A DNA stretch of 64,000 bases from Gammaproteobacteria bacterium (GTDB lineage Bacteria; Pseudomonadota; Gammaproteobacteria; Pseudomonadales; Azotimanducaceae), in assembly GCA_026707045.1 (NCBI GenBank), contig JAPOXO010000088.1, forward strand, positions 1 through 64,000, written 5' to 3'. Positions 57,262 to 64,000 of the stretch are shown in pieces. Every line of letters starts with the position of its first letter. The first letter of the stretch is position 1. The translations under genes were made by a program, and so were the position numbers. The notes beneath the pieces were generated by a model. That model was not told the DNA's origin. It saw only the letters and a list, made by a program, of their open reading frames with translations, and made no database searches.

Positions 57262-58225
57262 GTTCTATTCGCTTGAATTTTTGTAGGGAGTGGCAGTCGA
57301 GCGGAACAAGTCCTCGATATGCTCCGCCGCTGTATACAACTTCGGCGACATATAGATCTCCTATTGAGTCCGCCCAAATTCCATGGGGCGCAAAGAAGTT
57401 TCCTGGCCGGACAGGATCAGATCCACCGAATCGATGAACAACATTGCCTTCAAGATCCATTATCGATACTCGAGCATGTGGAGTATGCGGAAGAATTTCA
57501 ACATCGGGACTTCGTCCGGCGATTTGCCCCAATTCCGCTACGAAAACCATTCCAAGTGAATCGATGTATATATCATCTGGACGAATGACATTATTCCATT
57601 CGGTCAAGTACTCGCCGGAAGGGGAGAATACTTGGATTCGTGAATTCTCGCGGTCTGCAACAAGCACCCGGTCGTCCGAGTCCAAAGCAATTGCGTGGGG
57701 CAATCGAAATTCACCGGGGCCGCGTCCTGGTTCTCCCCACGAGAACTCATAGCCCAGATCTTCCGAAAACTTGTGCACGCGAGCGTTGCCGTATCCGTCG
57801 GCTACGTACAGTTCATTTTTGCTCGACAAGCATGCGTTAGTGACTCGATTGAACGGACCACCACCGAATCGAACGGGAGACTTGCCAGGCTCAAATCCGG
57901 TATCGGCGGGGCCATCTACTTCTCCTAGGGTGCAGCGAAGCGTCCCTCGCGTGTCAAAGATGCGGATGGTGTGATCGAAGTTGTCCGCAAGATAGATCGT
58001 GTCATCTGGTCCGATAAAGATTCCATGGGGATTTTTGAAAACTCCTTCTCCCCATGCGTCGAGAAAGTTGCCGTCGCTGTCAAAGACGATCATTGGATGT
58101 TCGCCTCGATTGAAAGCATAGACTCGATCCTTGGAATCGGTGGCGACACCAGCAACCTCCACAAATTTCCAATCTTCTGGAAGTTTTTCCCAGTTTTGGA
58201 TGACTTCGAATGCGATCTGTGACAT
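57254..58225 (-). CDS. NHL-repeat beta-propeller protein
   Basis: A 323-residue protein built of NHL repeats, a six-bladed beta-propeller resembling peptidyl-alpha-hydroxyglycine alpha-amidating lyase-like domains. Repeating phrases include KNPHGIFIGPDDTIYLADN, LSSKNELYVADGYGNAR, LPHAIALDSDDRVLVADRENSR and APHGIWADSIGDLYVAEV. No signal peptide is obvious, so the site of action is unclear. The 8-bp overlap with sppA makes a two-gene operon. Function unknown; propellers like this commonly bind proteins or small ligands. Confidence 0.87.
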   Translation of the reverse strand: MSQIAFEVIQNWEKLPEDWKFVEVAGVATDSKDRVYAFNRGEHPMIVFDSDGNFLDAWGEGVFKNPHGIFIGPDDTIYLADNFDHTIRIFDTRGTLRCTLGEVDGPADTGFEPGKSPVRFGGGPFNRVTNACLSSKNELYVADGYGNARVHKFSEDLGYEFSWGEPGRGPGEFRLPHAIALDSDDRVLVADRENSRIQVFSPSGEYLTEWNNVIRPDDIYIDSLGMVFVAELGQIAGRSPDVEILPHTPHARVSIMDLEGNVVHRFGGSDPVRPGNFFAPHGIWADSIGDLYVAEVVYSGGAYRGLVPLDCHSLQKFKRIEHD

Positions 58226-58402
58226 TTGTCAACCACTCAAGACCGAATGGTTCGTATGAGGCACATAGTCTAATACGAATGCAATTCTCGCTACCCGAAG
58301 GTCAATACCGGATCTCTGTGCAAAATAGGTCGAATTGAACGTCATGAGCATCCTCCATCGGGTACACACTACGGAGATGATTAGTCGACCCAAATGAGTG
58401 AA

Positions 58403-58431
58403 TTGACAGCAAGTAGTTTCAAGAGATATTA
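58403..58431 (+). promoter_or_regulatory. possible sigma70 promoter of the murF-like gene
   Basis: TTGACA at 58403-58408 matches the -35 consensus exactly. After 17 bp, ATATTA at 58426-58431 is an acceptable -10. The ATG of the downstream gene is at 58455, 24 bp further on, giving a short leader. Confidence 0.45.
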
Positions 58432-58454
58432 GGTTATCGAAATAACTATTTGAA

Positions 58455-59840
58455 ATGAAAAGACAAAATGCTCAATCTTCCCTTTGGTCCTGGTACGACA
58501 TGTGCGACGCGTTAGGACTGCCCCAAAATGATGGTCCGAATGTAGGTGGGATTAGTTTCGACTCTCGTCAAATTCAGTCCGGAGACCTCTTCGTCGCCCT
58601 CCCGGGAGATCCTGGTCCACGATTTAAAGTTGCTCAACGAACAGATCGTGATGGACACGACTTCGTTGAAGATGCAATTCAACGTGGCGCTGTCGGAGCA
58701 CTAGTGCACAAACCGGTCGACGGGAATTGTCCTACGCTTCAAGTTGAAGATACGATTGACGGACTTTGGAATCTTGCAAGATATCGAAGAAGACAATTGA
58801 CGTGCCCGGTTGTTGCGGTTACTGGAAGTAGTGGAAAGACCACACTAAAGTCGTTTCTTGCGCAAGCGTTGCCTGCATTCTCGACCAAGGGCAGCTTCAA
58901 CAACTATATCGGGTTACCAGTGAGTATGGCTATCACTCCACTCGATGCGAAGGCCGTGGTTTATGAAATAGGAACAAATCATGAAGGCGAGATCGCGGCC
59001 TTGTCTCAGCTTGCTATGCCAGATATCGCAGTGGTGCTTAACGTTCTCCCAGTTCATATTGGATTCTTTCCAGGCATGGATGCGTTAACCGTAGAAAAAT
59101 TCTCGATTTATCAAGGTCTAACCAATAACGGAATACTTGTTTGTTCCCAAACGCTTTCCGCAAATCAACACGTTCCAAAGAGAATCCGAATAGAAACGTT
59201 TGGGTTTGATCAGTCTGCGACAGTACAAGTGAAGCACATCTCAAATTCAACCTATTCGTTTACATACGACGAGAATCAGGTGGAAGTACGGGTTCCCGGG
59301 GGAGGAAAACACCGCGCTGAAACAATGGCGGCCACCGCTACCGTGCTTCGAGCACTGAACTATCCTCTCTCGAACCTGAGCAATGTTTCGGACTCATTGC
59401 CCACGGGACGAGGAAACATTCATGATGTCAACGGCGCGAAAATCATTGATGAAAGCTATAACGCCAATCCGGCCAGCATGGAAGCGGCTCTTCAAAGTTT
59501 GCTGGATATGCCAGCAGCTGGACGGCGGATCGCGGTGCTTGGACAAATGAACGAACTCGGAGACGAAGGAGTTAAGTACCATACCGCACTAGCTAAACTA
59601 GCAAGTCGCGCGGACATTGTGTTCTGCGTTGGGGAATTGATGGAGCATCTTTACCACAATCTTGGTCACGGACGACAAAAGTTTTTCTTTGAAAACGTTG
59701 ACCAAGATCTATTGACCAGTCTGACCGACTTGGTACAAGCTGGAGATACAGTACTTGTGAAGGGTTCTCACAGTTTTTTTTGGGAAGTGAATTTCATACA
59801 GCACTTTGTTGAGGCCCTCAAGCGCAATGATTGCAATTAA
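58455..59840 (+). CDS. murF: UDP-N-acetylmuramoyl-tripeptide--D-alanyl-D-alanine ligase (MurF)
   Basis: A 461-residue Mur ligase that adds D-Ala-D-Ala to UDP-MurNAc-tripeptide, a cytoplasmic ATP-dependent step of peptidoglycan synthesis. N-terminal domain ISFDSRQIQSGDLFVALPG; ATP P-loop VTGSSGKTT (about 122-130); central NNYIGLPVSMA and EIGTNHEGEI; C-terminal IIDESYNANPASMEAAL and GQMNELGDEG. All are typical of MurF rather than MurC, D or E. Neither neighbour is murE, mraY or another cell-wall gene, so it is separated from the usual mur cluster in this window, or is an extra copy. Preceded by a good promoter candidate. Confidence 0.93.
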   Translation: MKRQNAQSSLWSWYDMCDALGLPQNDGPNVGGISFDSRQIQSGDLFVALPGDPGPRFKVAQRTDRDGHDFVEDAIQRGAVGALVHKPVDGNCPTLQVEDTIDGLWNLARYRRRQLTCPVVAVTGSSGKTTLKSFLAQALPAFSTKGSFNNYIGLPVSMAITPLDAKAVVYEIGTNHEGEIAALSQLAMPDIAVVLNVLPVHIGFFPGMDALTVEKFSIYQGLTNNGILVCSQTLSANQHVPKRIRIETFGFDQSATVQVKHISNSTYSFTYDENQVEVRVPGGGKHRAETMAATATVLRALNYPLSNLSNVSDSLPTGRGNIHDVNGAKIIDESYNANPASMEAALQSLLDMPAAGRRIAVLGQMNELGDEGVKYHTALAKLASRADIVFCVGELMEHLYHNLGHGRQKFFFENVDQDLLTSLTDLVQAGDTVLVKGSHSFFWEVNFIQHFVEALKRNDCN

Positions 59841-59990
59841 GAGTGAGAATTTGAATGGGTAAGTCGGAATTCCCCTTCAGTAAATGTGCCTCCATACTCT
59901 TGGACCTACAAAACCCTTGGCTGGACGTTCAATCTCTCGAATTCAAACCTTTTTAGAGTATTAAATTGCTTGCCGTTACAAGCATTCGTG

Positions 59991-61808
59991 TCACTCGATG
60001 GTATTTTCTTTAGATGATGCCAATAAGAAAGATCGCACGTGTGTGAGCTGCTCGTTGGTCAGAAGAAAAGGGGATTGTTCACTGGCTAGGAGAATTTTTT
60101 CTGCTACTTTCTCCTGTATGTGCTTTGAGGGTAGCTCCGCAATGCTGTTCACGAGGTCCGCGATGTTTGTAGAAAGCCATGTACCAGTGATATTGCTGAA
60201 GTAATCTGCTTGTTCCTCGCTGGGGAGCCGTTTTGATAGCTCGATTGCTTCTTTGGTTCTATCGGACTGAATGAGGCGTACTCCAATTCGTACGCATGAC
60301 AACGAAAGTGCCGACTCTCTAACGTGTTCAAGCAGGTCTATTGCGGTGTCCAACTGTCCTGATGAAGCCAGTGAACCAATGACCTCAGTTTCAAGCCCAG
60401 TCATGCCGTGAAATGCATGAGGTTGTTCAGAACGGGCGATCGACATCGCTTTATCGGGATCAACTAAGGCGTAGTTCGACAAGATTCGTTGCATCATGCG
60501 TGCACGTTTCTCACTTCCTTCAACAGCGTTTGCATTTACCCAGCTGAGAGCTTCATTAGGATTTTTCTCTGCCCATTCGCGGACAAGAAGGTATTCAGTC
60601 GAATCCTCGATGTAACCTAAGATTGGCCTAAGCCGAGCAATCTCGTTAGTCGCTAGTTGTGGAGATGTCTGAACGATCTTCCTTATCGCATAAAGAACAG
60701 AGTCTTGGCGTAGATGTTCTGGCAGTTGTTGAATATTACTCAATAGTTCTTGAGGATTCTCTTCAGCCCACAATTGCACGATCCGGGATTGGGTCCGCTC
60801 ACGTATGGAATTCTTTGCAATACGCCACGAAACTTCTAAAGCTCCATGCAAATCGCTTCGGGGCCATACCATGATCAACCGAGGAAAAAAGAGGCTTTGG
60901 CGTTCTGGAGACATATTCAGCGCAAATTCAGCAATACGATACTCATCGAAACTGATAGTTGAAGCTAGGATCCTGTCAAAAAGTGCATAGTTGCTCTCAA
61001 GAATGTCGTCAATTAGCCTGTTTAGTACTATGAAGTCCCCAGACTGTAGGCTTGCGTAGACGATTTGGACTAACAGATCCTCCTGTTCTTCATTCAGAAT
61101 GTCATCTTGAATGACGCAATTCCATGCGGCTTTAGGGTCTTCCAGGAGCTGAATTGCTCTGACATCGCTTCTCTCGTGCCTCAAGAAGGACTCGATGCCT
61201 AATTGAACAACTAGCGACTGGATATCATTACTTGACAGAACGTCCGGATTTTTGAATACGCTTCGGAGGGCTGCCGATCTCTTTGGTTCGTCCAAGCCAT
61301 GAGCAGCTTGCAGTGCTCCCTTTAAATCGAAGGCCGACCACTCATCAAATACAATGTTGAGTAATGTCTTCCACCGATGACGGTGAAAACTCCATACAAA
61401 TTCCAAGGCTGTTGTTGGATTCCGTTGTGCCAGCTTTGCCAACACCAACTCCTGCACAACATTGATTTGAACGTTTGATTCAGATTTCTGGCATTGATCG
61501 AGCAGTGCAATCAACTGTACATCACCGAGATTGTCAATTAGGGAAAATTGACTTTGAGACCCCGAAAACAATTTGGAATCGCGGAAGAAGCCTAGGCAGC
61601 TCTCAATTGGTCGTGAGAAACTCTCTACATTAGATTGGTGCTGAGGTCGTATAGTCGTTGAAGCATAGGATTCCATTTCGGTTGTACGCTCCAGTACACC
61701 AGAGGCAATTTCGGCTACAAAATAGCCAAGAAGCAATCCGACAAAAACTGCGCAAACTAACAGAATACGGCTTCTTCTTCGCCGAAGAAACTCACTCACA
61801 CGAATCAT
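59991..61808 (-). CDS. membrane-anchored helical-repeat protein, paralogue A
   Basis: A 605-residue protein with one N-terminal membrane helix (RILLVCAVFVGLLLGYFVAEI, about 13-33) preceded by five arginines, so the long C-terminal region is probably periplasmic. That region is almost all alpha-helical, built of about 30-40-residue units often with W and a following E/N-P-x-x-AL (REWAEKNPNEALSWV, LAQRNPTTALEFVWSF). It ends in TNEQLTHVRSFL. It is a full-length paralogue of the gene at 61883-63667, sharing HRHRWKTLLNIVFDEWSAFD-type and LALVDPDKAMSIA-type blocks. HEAT/TPR-like scaffold is the best structural guess. No family name or function known to me. Transcribed 75 bp downstream of paralogue B. 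Confidence 0.75.
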   Translation of the reverse strand: MIRVSEFLRRRRSRILLVCAVFVGLLLGYFVAEIASGVLERTTEMESYASTTIRPQHQSNVESFSRPIESCLGFFRDSKLFSGSQSQFSLIDNLGDVQLIALLDQCQKSESNVQINVVQELVLAKLAQRNPTTALEFVWSFHRHRWKTLLNIVFDEWSAFDLKGALQAAHGLDEPKRSAALRSVFKNPDVLSSNDIQSLVVQLGIESFLRHERSDVRAIQLLEDPKAAWNCVIQDDILNEEQEDLLVQIVYASLQSGDFIVLNRLIDDILESNYALFDRILASTISFDEYRIAEFALNMSPERQSLFFPRLIMVWPRSDLHGALEVSWRIAKNSIRERTQSRIVQLWAEENPQELLSNIQQLPEHLRQDSVLYAIRKIVQTSPQLATNEIARLRPILGYIEDSTEYLLVREWAEKNPNEALSWVNANAVEGSEKRARMMQRILSNYALVDPDKAMSIARSEQPHAFHGMTGLETEVIGSLASSGQLDTAIDLLEHVRESALSLSCVRIGVRLIQSDRTKEAIELSKRLPSEEQADYFSNITGTWLSTNIADLVNSIAELPSKHIQEKVAEKILLASEQSPFLLTNEQLTHVRSFLLASSKENTIE

Positions 61809-61882
61809 GCCAATTCCGAACGCTAAGATCCGACGATATACAACAGTGCCAATTAGTCAGACTGATGCTCTTAATGACCAAA

Positions 61883-63667
61883 TCATTGTCTTGTCTCAGG
61901 CTCGAGAAAAGACTTCAAATACCTTAGCTGTTCCAAGGACAGGTACTCATTGACGCGTTGATTTTGCAATATTTGTTGAACGATGCTCTTTTGCGAAGTT
62001 GCATCTGGAATGTGACCCAATCTGTATACAAGATTTTCTGGATCTGAGGAGAGCCATTCAGAGACGAGTCCCGCATAGTATTCTGGCCAGATTGATTTTG
62101 GCAGCTTATCGGCAAGCTCAACTACTTGATCCATTTGATTGAATTCAATATAACTTCGGCCAACCATAAGAAACGTCGGTAGCCGTGTTGTATTTCTGAC
62201 CTTACTCATCATCGGTAGTACATCACCAAATCGTCCGTTTGCTGCTAGTGATTGAATCACCCAGTGTTCCAAATGGTCAGCGTGTCGTTTTGATTCGTTC
62301 ACGGGGTGAGTAAGAGCCACGTTGAGTGCTCGGGACGGATCGAGTAGGGCGAGATGGCGTAAGACCGTCCTTAAGAGCTTTTTGCGTAAGGAACTTGTCT
62401 CGTGTGTGTTTTCTAGCACCCAAGCTAGAGCGTCATTTGCATTTTTTCGTGACCAAATCGAGATTAGATAGTCCTTCGCCCGAGACGTATCTTGCTCTTG
62501 TGAATCGAGTAGAGTCAAGTGTTCAACGGCATCATCTAACCTATCTTGTCGTACAAACTCCCGTATCGCGTTTGCAATTACCAGATGCCGATTTTCCTGC
62601 GGGACCGAATTCAGATTATCAAGCGCATCATCGGGTCTCTTGCTGGACCAATGAAACAAGGCATAGTTGCGTAAATTCGAACGCCTGATTGGATCCTTAA
62701 TCTGTGATAAGACCGAAAGGGCGTGACTCGCATTTTCTTTGACCCAAGTACTAAGTATTGCAGGTTGAATAATCTCTTGAGTCTCAGCGGTTGCGTTTAG
62801 TGCATATTCCCACATAGTTTGTAAATCAAACTTAGTAGCTTCGACTAGAAGCCGATGTAGTAAGGGTGAGCTTTCCAATCCGTGAGACCGCAGTACATCC
62901 ACTAAAGCACCAACAGCTTCAGTGTCCTCCTTGTGGACCCAGGCATGAACAATCTCGGAAAGCACATCTACCTGAAGTTCATTGTCAATTTCATCAGTTA
63001 GAGTCTGATGTAATGCAGACGAAGGATCGTGTAACAACGCCCTTGCTTTGTCTTCACAAATCACACGTAACGCAATTTGCTCCACTCCGTGTTTCCGTGC
63101 TTCATGCAAGCGCTGATTATCAGGAAGATCGTTACGGGTCACTATGGTGGATTGTATTGCTTTAAGTTTTAAGTATCCGTTCAGTGAAGCCGCGTGCTTA
63201 AGTGCGACACTAAAATCAGACTTGGACCACTCGGCAAAGATGATCGAGACGAGAATCTTCCAACGGCTTCTGGGGAAAGCCCAGATTTGATCTAGTGCCA
63301 AGGGTGCGCTGATTCTTGCGAGTTCTGTTACTAGAAATTCTTGGATCATTGCGATTCCTCGATCCAATTGCAAAGTAGAAGACTCTTCGATTAGCGCTAC
63401 TAGCTTGTTCTGTCCGATGTCGTCCGATAGTGAATTCACATAATTCTGTCGATCAAACGGACTGTCGATTTCCACGAGCTTATGAAGATGCAAGTTAGTT
63501 TTGAATCCCGTCTGTCCTTTTCCATATTCGACAGTTGATTGCAAAACTCCTTCTGCAGATGGGGTGTCTAGGATCGATTTGTAACTGATGCAAACGATAG
63601 CGCTTGTACAAAACCCAATGAAAACTCCAATTGCAACGAGTATTTTGTCGTTTTTCTTTATTTTCAT
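61883..63667 (-). CDS. membrane-anchored helical-repeat protein, paralogue B
   Basis: A 594-residue paralogue of the 59991-61808 protein. It has an N-terminal membrane helix (ILVAIGVFIGFCTSAIVCISY, about 9-29), then helical repeats with matching positions: RSRWKILVSIIFAEWSKSD, SRKNANDALAWVLEN, RHLALLDPSRALNVALTHP and the C-terminal SLEQLRYLKSFLEPE. Overall the pair align end to end but have diverged widely, so the duplication is not recent. B is transcribed first and A follows after 75 bp, likely one operon. No enzymatic motif, lipobox or signal for surface display seen. Confidence 0.75.
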   Translation of the reverse strand: MKIKKNDKILVAIGVFIGFCTSAIVCISYKSILDTPSAEGVLQSTVEYGKGQTGFKTNLHLHKLVEIDSPFDRQNYVNSLSDDIGQNKLVALIEESSTLQLDRGIAMIQEFLVTELARISAPLALDQIWAFPRSRWKILVSIIFAEWSKSDFSVALKHAASLNGYLKLKAIQSTIVTRNDLPDNQRLHEARKHGVEQIALRVICEDKARALLHDPSSALHQTLTDEIDNELQVDVLSEIVHAWVHKEDTEAVGALVDVLRSHGLESSPLLHRLLVEATKFDLQTMWEYALNATAETQEIIQPAILSTWVKENASHALSVLSQIKDPIRRSNLRNYALFHWSSKRPDDALDNLNSVPQENRHLVIANAIREFVRQDRLDDAVEHLTLLDSQEQDTSRAKDYLISIWSRKNANDALAWVLENTHETSSLRKKLLRTVLRHLALLDPSRALNVALTHPVNESKRHADHLEHWVIQSLAANGRFGDVLPMMSKVRNTTRLPTFLMVGRSYIEFNQMDQVVELADKLPKSIWPEYYAGLVSEWLSSDPENLVYRLGHIPDATSQKSIVQQILQNQRVNEYLSLEQLRYLKSFLEPETRQ

Positions 63668-63849
63668 AGGATTCTTATTGATACATAAACTATCGCAACT
63701 CCAAACCGATCAGAAATCAATCGTGGTCGGTGGGAATGCTGTACTTCTATCGCAAAATCAGTTTCCATCCGGTTGACGTGCTCACAAGGTTCGTATCAAA
63801 TCTCGGTACTAAGTCAGGGGACTGCGCACGTTTTCTCTTCTCTTCGACT

Positions 63850-64000
63850 TCACTTGCGGTTCGTCTCCTCCATCTGTTCGATTTGCTCCAGCTCGTTTCG
63901 TACCAGGGGTGCTCTGCGCAGCGGATTGTAGATCCTCAGGAAGTATGCGTCGACCTTTTCGGCGGCTTCCTTCCTGGTTGCGAACCGGCACTTGTGAATC
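63850..64000 (-). CDS. IS3-type transposase C-terminus, truncated by the window edge
   Basis: A frame open from the right edge (63999) to a TGA at 63850 gives 49 residues: HKCRFATRKEAAEKVDAYF, then LRIYNPLRRAPLVRNELEQ and a basic tail. The spacing of the FATRKEA, V-x-x-Y and YNPLRR elements matches the end of the integrase core of IS3-family transposases. The final tail differs from the usual HSSLGYLSP, so decay or a divergent branch is possible. Composition here is GC-richer than the adjacent genes. The rest of the element would lie beyond the window. A different frame here (63809-63991) is not convincing. Confidence 0.5.
   Translation of the reverse strand, partial: IHKCRFATRKEAAEKVDAYFLRIYNPLRRAPLVRNELEQIEQMEETNRK

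Noticed and set aside
1..64000. tRNA, rRNA or CRISPR array
   Set aside because: No GGTTCGAATCC-type T-arm with acceptor stem, no rRNA-like conserved block and no regularly spaced repeats were found by eye.

Overview
The window looks like chromosome from a Gram-negative bacterium, most likely a marine or host-associated gammaproteobacterium. The evidence is three TonB-dependent outer-membrane receptors, several lipoprotein or signal peptides, a 67K-type SppA, glutathione reductase, and conjugation genes of the proteobacterial PFL_47xx ICE type. This assignment is an inference: no rRNA, tRNA or single-copy marker tree is available here. Genes are loosely packed, with many 200-1000 bp gaps and few long operons. 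I recognised about 42 genes and no tRNA, rRNA or CRISPR array.

Layout. 1-2.9 kb: end of a c-type cytochrome, an LLM-class flavin/F420 oxidoreductase, and a GC-richer gene resembling an actinobacterial family. 3.85-9.0 kb: a compact, translationally coupled block from an integrating conjugative element (TIGR03756-like, TIGR03755-like, a small membrane protein, TraG_N, and a tyrosine recombinase), with no relaxase, coupling protein or ATPase in view. 10-17 kb: metabolic and unknown genes (PhyH-type dioxygenase, TlpA-like lipoprotein, CaiB/BaiF CoA-transferase, membrane-anchored unknown). 17.2-28.8 kb, minus strand: an ABC-2 permease/M1-like fusion without HExxH, two large TonB receptors and a PhyH dioxygenase. 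29-34.4 kb, plus strand: glutathione reductase, an AGCS amino-acid/sodium symporter with a large insertion, and a short BtuB-like receptor. 34.5-42.9 kb, minus strand: a giant S8 protease followed by a double-length CaiB/BaiF protein.

43.8-49.2 kb is the most interesting part. A convincing homologue of eukaryotic sterol C-24 methyltransferase (Erg6/SMT) lies between two paralogous DUF1428 genes. A PhyH dioxygenase, an SRPBCC (lipid-binding fold) protein and an SDR lie close by. I infer a candidate sterol or isoprenoid-lipid modification locus. No squalene epoxidase or oxidosqualene cyclase is in the window, so the substrate could be imported or made elsewhere.

49.3-59.8 kb: HpcH/HpaI aldolase, gamma-class carbonic anhydrase, two exported unknowns, a short DUF1537 (four-carbon acid sugar kinase) protein, a CmcJ/NvfI-like oxygenase, an NHL-repeat protein translationally coupled to SppA, and MurF outside a division/cell-wall cluster. 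60-63.7 kb: two adjacent full-length paralogues, membrane-anchored alpha-helical repeat proteins of unknown function. The right edge cuts through what looks like the C-terminus of an IS3-type transposase.
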